From the NCBI RefSeq assembly GCF_030436115.1, contig NZ_CP129407.1:149165-213164 (forward strand): a stretch of 64,000 nt of DNA. The letters are read 5' to 3'. This document shows positions 1-9,737 of this stretch, in pieces. Position numbers and translations under genes: made by a program. Every line of letters begins with the position of its first letter. The first letter of the stretch is position 1. The notes below the pieces were generated by a model, which had not been told where the DNA came from, did not search any database, and saw only the letters and a list, made by a program, of their open reading frames with translations. This DNA is from Borrelia sp. P9F1. Its GTDB lineage: Bacteria; Spirochaetota; Spirochaetia; Borreliales; Borreliaceae.

Positions 1-845
1 GGGTTAAAAACAATCTTATTTAAAACACCCTCATCTTCCGTATCATGATATTTAATCTCAAATTTAATTTTACTACCACTGCTAATCTCAATATTCTCTG
101 GAATACTGATTGAAACCTCCGAGAGGGGTTGCAATATAATGTTTTCTTTATTAAGAGAAATGTTATTACTATTGTTCCGTTGACTATTAACAATTTCTGT
201 AAGATCTGGGGTGAAATTCGTTTCAAGTGCACTTAAAATACCTATTTTTTTAGCAAGCCTTAAGGCTTCATCCCTCATAATAAGTTTATTGGATTCGCCT
301 TCCTTTAAAGACTGCAAAACCAGTCTACTATTACCAGCATTATCACTTTTGACAACTTTTGCGGATAAAAATCCTTTACCGCGATTATTAATATCCCTTA
401 CAAGAGAGACAATATCTCCGTTATTTTTAAACTTAATCTCTTTAGTCCCAACTAAAAACGTATAATCGCCCACAGGAACCTCGAGTTCTTTTTGTTTAAA
501 ATTTGCAGATAAAAAAACATCCGAATTTGCTATTTGATTAACATTGATTTTATAAGTTTCATTCTTAGCCCCATAACGAGCGGACATAGACAGTACATCA
601 TTGTTACTAGACCTTCCTGACATGTGATTGAAAGGGCTATTAAGAGATGTAATTTGCTTTGCAAGCGAATTTAGCGTAGATACCTTCCTGTTAATCACCT
701 GCCAAGCGCTCTTTTCCTGCTCTAGGTGTTCAAGCTTCTTCAAGGATGTATCTATCTTAGCCTTGTCGCCCTTAAGCATTGACTCTCGGATTTCCTTAGT
801 ATTATACTTGCTATCTACACCTGGAACAAAAAATCCGGAAGACAT
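1..845 (-). CDS. fliD: Flagellar hook-associated protein 2 (filament cap), partial
   Basis: This is the N-terminal ~281 residues of FliD; the gene runs off the left edge, so the C-terminus is missing. FliD caps the growing flagellar filament and promotes flagellin polymerisation, here in the periplasm. The visible protein begins MSSGFFVPGVDSKYNTKEI, the usual FliD opening (a short glycine-containing start leading into helical D0 sequence), followed by a long coiled segment with Lys/Glu-rich helices (about residues 20-65) and then beta-rich sequence. The ATG at 845 is preceded by a G-rich run (AGGGGGT) ten bases upstream. It is divergent from nagA. Identity rests on the N-terminal pattern and on synteny with spirochete fliD. 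Confidence 0.85.
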   Translation of the reverse strand, partial: MSSGFFVPGVDSKYNTKEIRESMLKGDKAKIDTSLKKLEHLEQEKSAWQVINRKVSTLNSLAKQITSLNSPFNHMSGRSSNNDVLSMSARYGAKNETYKINVNQIANSDVFLSANFKQKELEVPVGDYTFLVGTKEIKFKNNGDIVSLVRDINNRGKGFLSAKVVKSDNAGNSRLVLQSLKEGESNKLIMRDEALRLAKKIGILSALETNFTPDLTEIVNSQRNNSNNISLNKENIILQPLSEVSISIPENIEISSGSKIKFEIKYHDTEDEGVLNKIVFN

Positions 846-1019
846 TAAAATACCCCCTGTGGAAAGTTTAACACAGAAGGTGCTAAAACATTAGTGACGG
901 GATTTCCCTAGAAAATCAGCAAAGTGGATAACATGTGAGACTGCCAACACGTTAAGAAGATAAATGACTTTAAAAACACGTTTGCTTATAGTAAAATTTA
1001 AGTCAATAGGAGAGTAAAT

Positions 1020-2225
1020 GTGGCAAATTTCTGCTTATTCAACTCGAAATCTGTGCTGACAGGAAACGATAAAATAGAAAATTCGGCTGTCCTTATTAGG
1101 GACGGTAAAATTTTTGATATCATAACGGCTGATAGACTTGAAAAAGTTGACCTAAGAGAATATGAGATGATTGATATTAAGGGCAACTACGTGACACCAG
1201 GCCTTTATGATAATCACATACATGGCTTTTGCGGCTATGGAACTGATCAATGTTCTACAGATTCGATAATTCAAATGTCACATCATTTGGCAAGGTATGG
1301 CGTAGTGGGTTTCTTGCCCACGCTTTATCCTCGTCCAATCGATGAAATGATAGCAACTATTAAAGCATGCACGAATGCAATGGGCAAGGAAAAGGGAGCA
1401 AAAATTTTAGGACTTCACCTTGAGGGGCCCTTCTTCTCTCCTGAAAAAAAGGGTGTTCATCCTATCTCTTATCTTCAAGAGCCAAGTATTGAAATCATGA
1501 AAAAATTTATAGAAGCATCGGGTGGTACTTTTACAGATTCTTTTGGAAGGAAAAGGACAAATATTGCTACAATGACGGTTGCCCCTGAGCTTAAAGGAAT
1601 GAGAGAGCTTGCTATGTTTTGCATGCAGAACAACATAACACTTCAAGCAGGTCACACTAATGCAAAATATGAAAATATGATTGAAGGTTTTCAAGTGGGA
1701 ATACTTCACACAACTCATTTCTTCAATGCAATGTCAAGGCTTGATCATAGAAATCCAAATGCAATAGGTGCTGTTTTAATCCATGGTGATATTTCTTGCG
1801 AAATTATTGCTGACGGACATCACATTCATCCAAAACTTGTTTTAATGCTTAGAAAGCTTAAAGACATAAGTAAATTGATTCTTGTAACCGACGGATTAAC
1901 ACCAACGCTACAGACAACTGGAAGGTTGTTCGCCAATGGAGATGAAGTTTATCTTAAAGACGATGGATTATTTCACACAGTAAAGAATGATACAATTGCA
2001 GGATCGGCACTTACAATGGTGCAAGGCGTTAAAAACTTAGTAGAATTTGGCTATAGCTTAAGCGACGCCATTCAAGCAAGTTCATACAACCCAACAAAAA
2101 TAATTAATCTTGAAAAAAAAGGATTAATATGTCATGGTTATGACGCAAACATAAATGTCATTGATAAGGATCTAGACTTAAAACTAACAATGGTAGAATC
2201 AAAAATAATATTTAACAAACTTTGA
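1020..2225 (+). CDS. nagA: N-acetylglucosamine-6-phosphate deacetylase
   Basis: NagA removes acetate from GlcNAc-6-P, giving glucosamine-6-P for NagB. The 401-residue protein is the normal family length and has the amidohydrolase landmarks: H66-x-H68 in DNHIHG, E135 in LEGPF, H212 in GHTNA, H233 in THFFNAM and D291 in VTDG, which are the expected metal and catalytic positions. The start is GTG at 1020: AGGAGAG ends six bases before it, while an ATG two bases upstream is out of frame. nagB follows after 32 bases, so the two form an operon. In Borrelia this pathway feeds tick-derived chitobiose and GlcNAc into glycolysis and cell-wall synthesis (known biology, not read from the sequence). Confidence 0.95.
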   Translation: MANFCLFNSKSVLTGNDKIENSAVLIRDGKIFDIITADRLEKVDLREYEMIDIKGNYVTPGLYDNHIHGFCGYGTDQCSTDSIIQMSHHLARYGVVGFLPTLYPRPIDEMIATIKACTNAMGKEKGAKILGLHLEGPFFSPEKKGVHPISYLQEPSIEIMKKFIEASGGTFTDSFGRKRTNIATMTVAPELKGMRELAMFCMQNNITLQAGHTNAKYENMIEGFQVGILHTTHFFNAMSRLDHRNPNAIGAVLIHGDISCEIIADGHHIHPKLVLMLRKLKDISKLILVTDGLTPTLQTTGRLFANGDEVYLKDDGLFHTVKNDTIAGSALTMVQGVKNLVEFGYSLSDAIQASSYNPTKIINLEKKGLICHGYDANINVIDKDLDLKLTMVESKIIFNKL

Positions 2226-2257
2226 TTTTAATTACAAATACAAGGAGACAAATATAG

Positions 2258-3061
2258 ATGAGACTAATAATTAGACCCGAATATAGAGATATTTCAAGGT
2301 GGGCCGCCAACCATGTAGCCATGAGAATAAAAGAATTCTTACCAACAAAAGAAAAGCCCTTTGTCTTGGGTCTTCCAACAGGTAGTTCTCCTCTTGGAAT
2401 GTATAAAAGCCTAATTGAAATGTACAAACTTGGCAAAATTTCGTTCGAAAACGTAGTTACATTTAATATGGACGAATATGTAGGACTAGATAAAAACCAT
2501 CCCGAAAGCTACCATTCATTCATGTGGAATAACTTCTTCTCACATGTAGACATAAAGAACGAAAATGTAAATATTCTAGATGGTAATGCTACTAACCCCT
2601 ATCAAGAATGCGAAGATTATGAGAAAAAAATTAAATCCTATGGTGGAATTGAACTTTTTGTGGGCGGAATTGGCCCTGACGGCCATATTGCTTTTAACGA
2701 ACCAGGATCATCTCTTCAATCAAGAACAAGGGTTAAAACCTTAACTCAGGACACAATCATTGCAAATTCAAGATTTTTCGACAACGATGTTAATAAAGTT
2801 CCCAAAAGTGCATTGACTGTAGGAGTAGGAACTATCATGGACTCAAAAGAAGTGCTAATTATTGTAAACGGGCACAACAAGGCGAGAGCATTAAAACATG
2901 CAATCGAAAGCGGAGTTAACCACATGTGGACAATTAGCGCCCTACAGCTACACGCAAAAGCAATTATCGTCTCGGATGAATCTGCAACGCATGAACTTAA
3001 GGTCGGCACGGTAAAATACTTCAACGATATCGAAAAAGATAATTTCGATAACGACGTGTAA
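2258..3061 (+). CDS. nagB: Glucosamine-6-phosphate deaminase
   Basis: NagB converts glucosamine-6-P to fructose-6-P and ammonia, completing GlcNAc catabolism started by the upstream nagA product. The 267-residue protein carries the phosphate-binding loop [11 protein letters not shown] (residues 40-50) and the catalytic residues at the same numbers as the E. coli enzyme: D72 in MDEYVGL, D141 and H143 in GPDGHIAF, and E148 in FNEPGSS. Start ATG 2258 has AAGGAGAC upstream. It is convergent with sodA; the 99-bp gap has a small GC-rich imperfect hairpin (3100-3125) but no clear U-tract. Confidence 0.97.
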   Translation: MRLIIRPEYRDISRWAANHVAMRIKEFLPTKEKPFVLGLPTGSSPLGMYKSLIEMYKLGKISFENVVTFNMDEYVGLDKNHPESYHSFMWNNFFSHVDIKNENVNILDGNATNPYQECEDYEKKIKSYGGIELFVGGIGPDGHIAFNEPGSSLQSRTRVKTLTQDTIIANSRFFDNDVNKVPKSALTVGVGTIMDSKEVLIIVNGHNKARALKHAIESGVNHMWTISALQLHAKAIIVSDESATHELKVGTVKYFNDIEKDNFDNDV

Positions 3062-3160
3062 TATTTTCAACCTAGTAATTAGCCACAAACCTGCTGATAG
3101 GAGAAAGCGCCCCCTTTGACTCTCCCTACCCAGATTGGCCTCAAAGTCCTTAAAACAACA

Positions 3161-3772
3161 TCACTCTATTATCTCGTTGTACACTCTTGAAACTTCTTCC
3201 CAATTTAGGACCTTGAAGAATGCATCAAGATAATCAGCTCTTCTATTTTGATATTTAAGGTAGTATGCATGCTCCCAAACATCAATACCTAAAACAGGTT
3301 TGTAGTCTTCCATCAAAGGACTGTCTTGATTTAATCTTGCTACTATTTGCAATTCCTTTTTTGCATGAAGGACTAACCATGCCCAACCACTTCCAAAAAT
3401 CTTCATAGCTGAATCCTTTAAAGCCACCTTAAGCTTATCAAGGCTTCCAAAAGTAGTATTAACATGTTCTTCAAAATTCTCTAAAATATTATCTCTATTC
3501 CCAGGCCTTAGCACCCTAAAATACATGGCATGATTAGAATACCCACCGCCATTATTTCTTATCGTCGTTTGTAATTCCTGAGGAAAACGTTGAATATTCT
3601 TTAATACACTTTCAATATCTTCAGAATAATTTATTTCTGCTTTCTCAAGGGCAGAATTTAAATTTACTGTATACGCGTTGTGATGTTTACTATGGTGAAG
3701 TTCCACAGTTCTAGCATCGATATATGGCTCCAATGCATCATAAGCGTAACCAAGTTCTGGCAATTTAAACAC
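3161..3772 (-). CDS. sodA: Superoxide dismutase, Fe/Mn family
   Basis: Dismutates superoxide in the cytoplasm; the Borrelia enzyme is known as a manganese SOD. Counting from the start chosen here, the 203-residue protein has the expected ligands H26, H81, D164 and H168 (motif DVWEHAYY), with H30 and Y34 of the active-site gateway. The start is GTG at 3772: it gives the family N-terminus M-FKLPELGY and sits six bases after GGAGG. A longer open frame reaches to 3844, but that would place about 70 bases inside secA and add a non-homologous tail. It lies 13 bases after the secA stop and its ribosome-binding site overlaps the secA stop codon, so it is probably co-transcribed and translationally coupled with secA. 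Confidence 0.96.
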   Translation of the reverse strand: MFKLPELGYAYDALEPYIDARTVELHHSKHHNAYTVNLNSALEKAEINYSEDIESVLKNIQRFPQELQTTIRNNGGGYSNHAMYFRVLRPGNRDNILENFEEHVNTTFGSLDKLKVALKDSAMKIFGSGWAWLVLHAKKELQIVARLNQDSPLMEDYKPVLGIDVWEHAYYLKYQNRRADYLDAFFKVLNWEEVSRVYNEIIE

Positions 3773-3785
3773 AAAATCCTCCTCT

Positions 3786-6482
3786 CTAGCCTTTTCCATG
3801 GCAATTTTTATATTTCTTACCACTCCCGCAGTGACAAGGTTCATTTCTCCCCACTTTGGGACTACTTCTAACTATTTGCACACCTCCAGCATTATTCCCT
3901 TCTCCAGAAACGAAATCCGTAAACTTTTTATGAGTAGCTCTTATTTTCTTAAGAGGCTTATTTTCATAATCACTAGAATCAACGTCAACCTTCATTTGTA
4001 AAGTTCGCCTTATAGTCTCAACCTTAATATCCTTTACAAGCTCACTAAAAATTATGAAACCCTCTTCCTTGTACTCAGTAATCGGATTTTTATTAGCATA
4101 AGACCTAAGATAAACAGACTCTCTTAAAGAATCAAGATTTGCGAGATGTTCTTGAAACTTAAAATCAATATTTTTTAAATATTCGTATCTCAGAAATTCA
4201 TTTAAAAGCTCAGGACCAATTAAATTTTCTTTCGCAGCTAAATTAGTCTTAGCAACTTCCATCAATCTATCTTTTAAATATAAAATACTAACTCCCTCCA
4301 AAGAGCCAATATCCTCCATCATGTGGGCAAAAATTGAATTTATTTCGCCTAAAATGGAACCCGTGACCACGCCACCTTTAACCTCATCAAACAAAAAGTC
4401 AAGATATTCCCTTAAAGAAAGAAGAAGGCGCTCCTTAATATTGTCATCGGCAAGAATTGAATCTCTTTGTGCATAAATAAATTCTCTATGTTTCGTTATA
4501 ACATCGTCATATTCCAAGAGGTGCTTTCTAATTTCAAAATTTCTATCTTCTACTCTCTTTTGTGCATTAACCAGGGATCTTGTCAACAAAGAATGTGCAA
4601 TAGGCTCACCTGTGGCCATACCAAGCTTCCCCATTAGTGACCTTAAACTATCACCTGCAAAAAGACGCATCAAATCATCTTCAAGGGATACATAAAACCT
4701 TGACCGACCGGCATCTCCCTGCCTTCCTCCTCGACCTCTAAGTTGATTATCTATTCTTCTCGACTCATGCCGCTCACTACCAATAACATAAAGCCCACCA
4801 AGTTTTTTCACTTCCTCATAGTCTTTAAAATACTGATCCCTTTCTTCCCAAACAGCTCTTTGAAACTCTTCAAGACTCGCCCCCGTCCCAATTTTCTTAC
4901 GAACTCGATGCTCAAGATTACCCCCAAGCTTAATGTCAGTACCCCTACCAGCCATGTTAGTAGCAATCGTAACAGCATGCTTTGCTCCTGCTTCGGCAAT
5001 AATTAAAGCTTCGCGAAAATGATTCTTCGCATTAAGTACCTCATGCCTAATCCCTCTATTTTTAAACATATTTGACAAAACTTCAGATTTCTCAATAGAG
5101 ACCGTTCCAACAAGTACAGGCTGCCCCCTATTGTAAGCCTCATAAACTTCATCAGTAATCGCATTAAACTTGAATTCCTCAGTGTAATAAATAATATCAT
5201 CCTCGTCTATTCTTGCCACCAACCTATTGGTAGGAATAACCACAACATCAAGATTGTATATCCTATGAAATTCCTTAGCCTCCGTATCAGCCGTACCCGT
5301 CATACCAGAAATCTTCTTAAACATCCTAAACAAATTCTGAAATGTAATTGTTGCCATGGTCTTATTTTCACTCGCAACCCTAACACCCTCCTTTGCTTCA
5401 ATAGCTTGGTGTAATCCATCAGAATATCTTCGTCCCGTTAAAACACGACCCGTAAACTCATCAACAATCTCAACTCCAGAATCTCCAACAATATATTCTC
5501 TATCCTTTAAAAAAAGCAAATGAGCCTTTAGAGCTTGGGTCATATAATGAACATAATTAAAATTAGGATCAACATACATAGACCCCTTAATTATGCCTCT
5601 TGAAACCAAAATTTTCTCAAGGTTATTCAATCCATTCACCGTAAAAGATATCCTCTTGCTCTTCTCATCAACCGTAAAATCTCCATCAAGATCATCAATC
5701 TCTAAAGGATAATCTCCGGTTTTTGGATCCCTAGAACATTCCTTTAAAAGGGGTACAAGAGAATTAACTTCAAGATAAGCCCTAGTATCCCCTTCAGTAG
5801 AACCTGAAATAATTAAAGGAGTTCTAGCCTCATCAATTAAAATAGAATCAATCTCGTCAATAATGCAGTAATTAAAATTCCTTAAAGATTTCTGCGCTAA
5901 ATCGAAGCGCATGTTATCTCTTAAATAATCAAATCCAAGCTCATTATTTGTAACATAAGTAATATCTCTACCATATTCCACTTTCCTTCTGCCATGATCC
6001 ATATCAGAAAGCACAACACCAACACTAACCCCCAAAAGGTCAAAAACTGGCCTCATCCAATTTGAATCACGTTCAGCAAGATAATCATTAACAGTAACAA
6101 TGATAACCCCATCACCCGTTAAACTGTTCAGATAAGCAGCCTGAACAGAAGATAAAGTTTTACCCTCTCCCGTCTTCATTTCTATTATTTTACCTTGGTG
6201 AAGCGCAAGTCCTGCAATAAGCTGAACATCATAAGGTCTCTCCTTAAGTCGCCTCCTAGCAGCTTCTCTAGAAAGAGCAAAGGCTCTCTCTAGTATATTT
6301 TCCAAAGTCTTACCTTCTCTAAGTTCACCCTTAAATCTCTCCGTCTCCCTACTAAAGTCTTCATCAGCCAAAGAAAGTGCCCAAGACTCGAGCCTATTAA
6401 TATTCCTTAAAGCAGGAAGATAATTTTTTAAATCTCTTTTATTCTTTGAGCCAACAGCCGCCTCAAATATCGCTCTTAACAT
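3786..6482 (-). CDS. secA: Preprotein translocase ATPase SecA
   Basis: SecA is the motor that drives unfolded preproteins through SecYEG. The 898-residue protein is normal in length: Walker A MKTGEGKT at residues 102-109, Walker B region [19 protein letters not shown], helicase motifs [12 protein letters not shown] and [16 protein letters not shown], and a C-terminal zinc motif [13 protein letters not shown] (C-x-C-x8-C-H) in the last 22 residues, which binds SecB and phospholipid in other bacteria. The start is ATG 6482 ([12 protein letters not shown]); the frame stays open 39 codons further but that extension is not SecA-like. The Shine-Dalgarno (GGGAG) is unusually distant, about 14 bases. 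The gene is divergent from the lipoprotein gene at 6545, 62 bp away, and leads into sodA. Confidence 0.97.
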   Translation of the reverse strand: MLRAIFEAAVGSKNKRDLKNYLPALRNINRLESWALSLADEDFSRETERFKGELREGKTLENILERAFALSREAARRRLKERPYDVQLIAGLALHQGKIIEMKTGEGKTLSSVQAAYLNSLTGDGVIIVTVNDYLAERDSNWMRPVFDLLGVSVGVVLSDMDHGRRKVEYGRDITYVTNNELGFDYLRDNMRFDLAQKSLRNFNYCIIDEIDSILIDEARTPLIISGSTEGDTRAYLEVNSLVPLLKECSRDPKTGDYPLEIDDLDGDFTVDEKSKRISFTVNGLNNLEKILVSRGIIKGSMYVDPNFNYVHYMTQALKAHLLFLKDREYIVGDSGVEIVDEFTGRVLTGRRYSDGLHQAIEAKEGVRVASENKTMATITFQNLFRMFKKISGMTGTADTEAKEFHRIYNLDVVVIPTNRLVARIDEDDIIYYTEEFKFNAITDEVYEAYNRGQPVLVGTVSIEKSEVLSNMFKNRGIRHEVLNAKNHFREALIIAEAGAKHAVTIATNMAGRGTDIKLGGNLEHRVRKKIGTGASLEEFQRAVWEERDQYFKDYEEVKKLGGLYVIGSERHESRRIDNQLRGRGGRQGDAGRSRFYVSLEDDLMRLFAGDSLRSLMGKLGMATGEPIAHSLLTRSLVNAQKRVEDRNFEIRKHLLEYDDVITKHREFIYAQRDSILADDNIKERLLLSLREYLDFLFDEVKGGVVTGSILGEINSIFAHMMEDIGSLEGVSILYLKDRLMEVAKTNLAAKENLIGPELLNEFLRYEYLKNIDFKFQEHLANLDSLRESVYLRSYANKNPITEYKEEGFIIFSELVKDIKVETIRRTLQMKVDVDSSDYENKPLKKIRATHKKFTDFVSGEGNNAGGVQIVRSSPKVGRNEPCHCGSGKKYKNCHGKG

Positions 6483-6544
6483 ACTAAGTATCAATTCTCC
6501 CAAATAATTGACTTTTAACCATTTAAAATAATACCATCTAAAGC

Positions 6545-7681
6545 ATGAGAAAGTTTTACAAAATTTACATACTAAGCCTACTTTCTGTAATTGTATCATG
6601 TAACACTAAAACTTTAAATGAACTAGGCGAGAAGCAATTTGAAATACCATTCGGAACACTACCTGGAGAAATCGCACCACTTGAGAATAGATTTAGCAAT
6701 TCAAGTTTTGATATTAAAACATACAACGGCCTCGTATACATTATAGAGGCAAAAGCAAACAAATTAATGATTTTTAATTCTTATGGAAAACTAATTCAAG
6801 CGTACCAAAATGGAATATTTAAAACAAATCATGACCTTAAGATCAAAAAAGTAGATTTTGAAAATATCCAAGCCGTCTATCCTTCAAAAGATTTTATTGT
6901 AGTGTCAGACAAGCTCGATAGTGAAAAATCTAAATTCGATGAGAAAGAAAATATTGCATACTTTACGAAAATATTCATTTTAAATAAAGATTTATCCATA
7001 GAGGTACTGGGACAGGAAGGGAAAGATGGAACACTATTCCCACAAGTTTACGACATAAACATTGATGACGGAAATCATATAGCTATAATAACAATATATG
7101 GTGAAGGATACATCATATATTCTTATGACAACGAGTTATTGCCCCTTTACAAGGTTTATGTCAATAAACATATGTTACAAATACCTGAAGACGAAACAAA
7201 AAAATATAATATATCGATAGATAAAGTATTCTTCGAAGTAAGCAAGAAAATTATCTATGTGAAGACAACTTATTATGAAAACATCGGAACTAATGAAAAT
7301 ATTAGCGATCTTGGCGTGAGAATTAAAAATCAACATTTATACACAATAAGCCTAGACAAAAATAGAAAATTTGAAATAAAGAACAGGATTATCCTGCCTA
7401 AAAACTTATTAGATGATCAACAGGAAAGTTTTATCAATATCATTGGAATTCAAAAAGATAAGATAATAGCATCCACTAATATAAAAAATCTGCTCAATAC
7501 TTTGATGTGGAGTCTTGACAATAAGGGACAAATTAAAGAGCAAATGATTTTAATTGAACCCCCAAACCTTACATTTCTTGCTGAAAGTCTATCTAGGGAT
7601 GGAATACTTAGCATACTTTATGGCGAGAAAAGTGGAGTAAGTGTTTATTGGTGGAATTTAAACACCCTGCTTAAGCTATAA
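6545..7681 (+). CDS. Putative lipoprotein with propeller-like repeats
   Basis: Unknown function. The N-terminus [19 protein letters not shown] is a signal peptide with a spirochete-type lipobox ending at Cys19, so the product should be lipidated and exposed in the periplasm or on the surface. The remaining ~360 residues are beta-rich, with phrases such as [17 protein letters not shown] and [15 protein letters not shown] that resemble NHL or six-bladed propeller strands (inference only). A TTGACT element at 6508 and a weak TAATAC at 6529 could form a promoter ending about ten bases before the ATG; no good Shine-Dalgarno is visible. First gene of a plus-strand group running to about 8545. Confidence 0.8.
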   Translation: MRKFYKIYILSLLSVIVSCNTKTLNELGEKQFEIPFGTLPGEIAPLENRFSNSSFDIKTYNGLVYIIEAKANKLMIFNSYGKLIQAYQNGIFKTNHDLKIKKVDFENIQAVYPSKDFIVVSDKLDSEKSKFDEKENIAYFTKIFILNKDLSIEVLGQEGKDGTLFPQVYDINIDDGNHIAIITIYGEGYIIYSYDNELLPLYKVYVNKHMLQIPEDETKKYNISIDKVFFEVSKKIIYVKTTYYENIGTNENISDLGVRIKNQHLYTISLDKNRKFEIKNRIILPKNLLDDQQESFINIIGIQKDKIIASTNIKNLLNTLMWSLDNKGQIKEQMILIEPPNLTFLAESLSRDGILSILYGEKSGVSVYWWNLNTLLKL

Positions 7682-7699
7682 CCCTAGGCATCAACACCT

Positions 7700-8125
7700 G
7701 TGCGAAACAAAGATTGTAATACTCAAACACAAAGCAGATATAACCAAAGACTAAAAAAGCACTTAATCCTAGGAGCGTTTTTTGTCATAATGTTATTTGT
7801 TATAAAAATACTACTCATTCCCGAACTTAAAAAATCAGGGAGGCTGGGACATGAACCCACAGTAGTAATAGAGTATAAGAAAGGAAATAAAAATTTATAT
7901 CTTAAAATAAATATTCAAAGCCCAAATGAAGATTTAGGAAAAGCTAGCTTAGAAATATACCTAGACAACAAGCTTATCGAAAATAACATGATTTACATAG
8001 ACAAGATCAATTATACGTTATATACTAGTTTAGAGTACAGAGATGAGGTTTTATTAAGTGTGATCCTGGTAAACAAAAGAGGAAATCAGTTCTACTTTGG
8101 TAAGCAATTGAATTTTGGGGGTTGA
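7700..8125 (+). CDS. Hypothetical membrane-anchored protein
   Basis: 141 residues from a GTG start, with a basic N-terminus and a single hydrophobic segment (about residues 21-40, HLILGAFFVIMLFVIKILLI) that acts as a signal anchor. The rest is a small beta-rich domain (VVIEYKKGNKNLYLKINIQS) predicted to lie outside the cytoplasmic membrane. It starts 18 bases after the preceding lipoprotein gene and its stop (TGA 8123-8125) is four bases before the next gene's ATG, so all three are probably one transcript. No family recognised; the start codon is uncertain because the Shine-Dalgarno is weak. Confidence 0.7.
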   Translation: MRNKDCNTQTQSRYNQRLKKHLILGAFFVIMLFVIKILLIPELKKSGRLGHEPTVVIEYKKGNKNLYLKINIQSPNEDLGKASLEIYLDNKLIENNMIYIDKINYTLYTSLEYRDEVLLSVILVNKRGNQFYFGKQLNFGG

Positions 8126-8128
8126 GTG

Positions 8129-8545
8129 ATGTTGCAGATATATTTCATGTCAGTCTTGCTTAATATATTGGGAGGCATAGTCCTAGCATTCCCAATTTTA
8201 AGGGAGAAATTTAAGTTTTTCGTTGTATTTGAAGAGTTTGTAAGTCTAGTTAATGATAACAGGAGCATAAAAAGCATTTTTGGCACGGTATTTTTGGTAG
8301 CTAGCATTTTTGAAATAATTACACCTTATGGTCTACCGATAATTGGAAATTTATTTCCTGCTATTAGCTTATTTTTCATAGGGTTCATCTTTTTCCTAAG
8401 CCAAAAGATCCCATCAAGCATTCAAAACAGCAAAGAATATGGAAAATTCAAGTCCCTACTTGAAGACAATAAAAAATTAATAGGAATCTTTTCAATAATT
8501 ATTGGAATAATTCATTTTTTCGCAGCAAGAGTGCCCTTGCTATAA
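8129..8545 (+). CDS. Hypothetical multi-spanning membrane protein
   Basis: 138 residues with about four hydrophobic segments (LLNILGGIVLAF, SIFGTVFLVASIFEIITPYG, LFPAISLFFIGFIFFL, LIGIFSIIIGIIHFFAA), typical of a small integral membrane protein. I chose ATG 8129 over the GTG three bases upstream because a GGGGG run lies seven bases before it. It follows the previous gene with a three-base gap, suggesting translational coupling. No family recognised. Confidence 0.75.
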   Translation: MLQIYFMSVLLNILGGIVLAFPILREKFKFFVVFEEFVSLVNDNRSIKSIFGTVFLVASIFEIITPYGLPIIGNLFPAISLFFIGFIFFLSQKIPSSIQNSKEYGKFKSLLEDNKKLIGIFSIIIGIIHFFAARVPLL

Positions 8546-8637
8546 TTTATCCCAAGATAAACATCTACAGTTCTAACCAAATTTGCACAAAGTGACTAGA
8601 AATTTATGCAATCGTGTTATCATGTTTAACATTATTG

Positions 8638-8643
8638 TATAAA
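8638..8643 (+). promoter_or_regulatory. Putative -10 box (TATAAA) for the S2-type gene
   Basis: TATAAA at 8638-8643 with a weak TGTTAT at the -35 distance (8615-8620, 17-bp spacer). A start point about seven bases downstream would fall at the left edge of the palindrome at 8651-8665, so a repressor bound there would block initiation. Confidence 0.45.
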
Positions 8644-8650
8644 TTTAAAA

Positions 8651-8665
8651 TGATAATTATTATCA
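8651..8665. promoter_or_regulatory. Fur/PerR-type 7-1-7 palindrome
   Basis: TGATAATTATTATCA is an exact match to the classical 7-1-7 Fur/PerR consensus (TGATAAT-N-ATTATCA) and is perfect over 8-1-8 bases when the flanking A and T are included. It overlaps the predicted transcription start of the S2-type gene. Borrelia has one Fur-family regulator, BosR, whose reported sites are partly of Per-box type and partly different direct repeats, so the binding protein is an inference. Confidence 0.55.
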
Positions 8666-8680
8666 TAAAAGAAGGAGAAT

Positions 8681-8737
8681 ATGACAACTCAATTTATGCA
8701 TGTAATTCATATCAATATGTTTAATACTATTGCTTAA
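8681..8737 (+). CDS. 18-codon upstream ORF (possible leader peptide)
   Basis: ATG at 8681 is preceded by a strong GAAGGAG at the proper spacing and opens an 18-residue reading frame (MTTQFMHVIHINMFNTIA) that stops at 8735-8737, 28 bases before the S2-type gene. It has no recognised homologue. It may be a translated leader or the remnant start of a duplicated gene, since it occupies the first copy of the leader duplication. Confidence 0.35.
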   Translation: MTTQFMHVIHINMFNTIA

Positions 8738-8765
8738 ATGACTAGTCATAAAAGGAGAAAATATT

Positions 8766-9497
8766 ATGCTGAAGAAAATAAAAAATATGAAATTCATTGT
8801 GTTTTTTACGTTAATTGTACTAACAATTGGATGTTCTTTTTTCAAAGGCCCTCAAGAACCTATCTTTAATGAAAAAGAGATTGGAATGCGGATAGGTGAT
8901 CAAAAATTAGAATTCATTGATGGAAAAAAATACATAGAAAAATTACCTGTAATAAATAAAAGTGCAACCGTGACCTGGAAAAAAACAAAAGCAATGCCAA
9001 TTTTTGATAAAAAAGGACAAGAAATTCTTGCTCTTAAGGGAAAGATGGGATACTCTTACGTAGTCTCTCCTATTAAAATGAATAAAGAACTAAGTGACTC
9101 TGCTTCATTTTTTATTCTTATTGAGACTACTACAAAAGGAGATCCGGAATATACAGTTGACAACTTAAGACTAGCAACATCCGGCGCTAACCTAGACATT
9201 AAAAACTCTGTTTTATTTCCACCGGAGCCATCAGGAGAAACAGGTTATGTAACATCCTTTCCTTTCGGATTAGCAATAACTAACGAAGTTAAATTGGCGT
9301 TTGATGACACATATATAGACGAGAAATGGACTTACATGATCGCTAAATTAACTTTGAGAAACAAAAAAACTCAAAAATTAGAAACCTATGAAATATCTCT
9401 TAATTCAAAATTTGTACATGAGCTGCTAAAAGAAGTAAGCAGTCTGTATCCAGATATCAAAGAAAAAAATTATGATTTATTCGCCGACTTAAAATAA
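8766..9497 (+). CDS. S2-type antigen lipoprotein
   Basis: 243 residues with a signal peptide and lipobox ending LTIGC at about residue 23, so a lipoprotein. It occupies the place of the Borrelia gene annotated as antigen S2 (bb0158, as I recall). The C-terminal half contains an apparent domain (TSFPFGLAITN ... EKWTYMIAKLTLRNK ... EISLNSKFVHELLKEV) that is shared with the protein encoded at 9738, so the two are paralogues. Function unknown; likely surface or periplasmic. The start has AAAGGAG eight bases upstream. The upstream region carries a Fur-like palindrome and a duplicated leader, and a strong inverted repeat overlaps its stop codon. Confidence 0.85.
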   Translation: MLKKIKNMKFIVFFTLIVLTIGCSFFKGPQEPIFNEKEIGMRIGDQKLEFIDGKKYIEKLPVINKSATVTWKKTKAMPIFDKKGQEILALKGKMGYSYVVSPIKMNKELSDSASFFILIETTTKGDPEYTVDNLRLATSGANLDIKNSVLFPPEPSGETGYVTSFPFGLAITNEVKLAFDDTYIDEKWTYMIAKLTLRNKKTQKLETYEISLNSKFVHELLKEVSSLYPDIKEKNYDLFADLK

Positions 9498-9522
9498 TGT
9501 GCCTAGCGCATTATTTTAAGTC
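9486..9522. terminator. Perfect inverted repeat overlapping the S2 stop codon
   Basis: GACTTAAAATAATG (9486-9499) pairs perfectly with CATTATTTTAAGTC (9509-9522); three further pairs (one G-U) close a CTA loop, giving a 17-bp stem. The left arm contains the last codons and TAA stop of the S2-type gene. There is no U-tract after the stem, so it is either a weak intrinsic terminator, an mRNA 3'-end stabiliser, or an operator-like palindrome. Confidence 0.5.
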
Positions 9523-9737
9523 TCAAAATCAGCATCTACAATAAAAGTGGTATCCTTACTATTTCACCCAGAACAAGCTCAATACTGAAAATGAGTAATT
9601 CCAGTTCTTCCTGAAATAAAAATCACAACTCGTTGCTGGCTTCATGTTAATTTTACAGTGTTACACCAAAATCCCTCAGGTATGATACAATTAAATGGTT
9701 TTACATTTAAAACAATATATCACTTAAAAGGACTCTA

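Larger units (their letters stand above)
8601..8768 (+). repeat. Imperfect tandem duplication of the S2 leader region
   Basis: Two copies of about 85-90 bp stand head to tail in front of the S2-type lipoprotein gene. Both start with AATTTATGCA (8601 and 8691), then ATGTTTAA (8622 and 8717), then ATTATTG/ACTATTG, then a palindrome ending in TCATAAAA, then an AGGAG ribosome-binding site and an ATG. In the first copy the ATG opens an 18-codon ORF; in the second it is the real gene start. Seen by eye; spacing drifts by about five bases. Confidence 0.65.

Noticed and set aside
3100..3125. Imperfect GC-rich hairpin between nagB and sodA as a terminator
   Set aside because: The stem is broken by four unpaired bases and no U-tract follows on either strand; too weak to list.
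8738..8850. Alternative reading frame starting at ATG 8738 before the S2-type gene
   Set aside because: It is out of frame with the lipoprotein, has no ribosome-binding site, and its translation is not protein-like.
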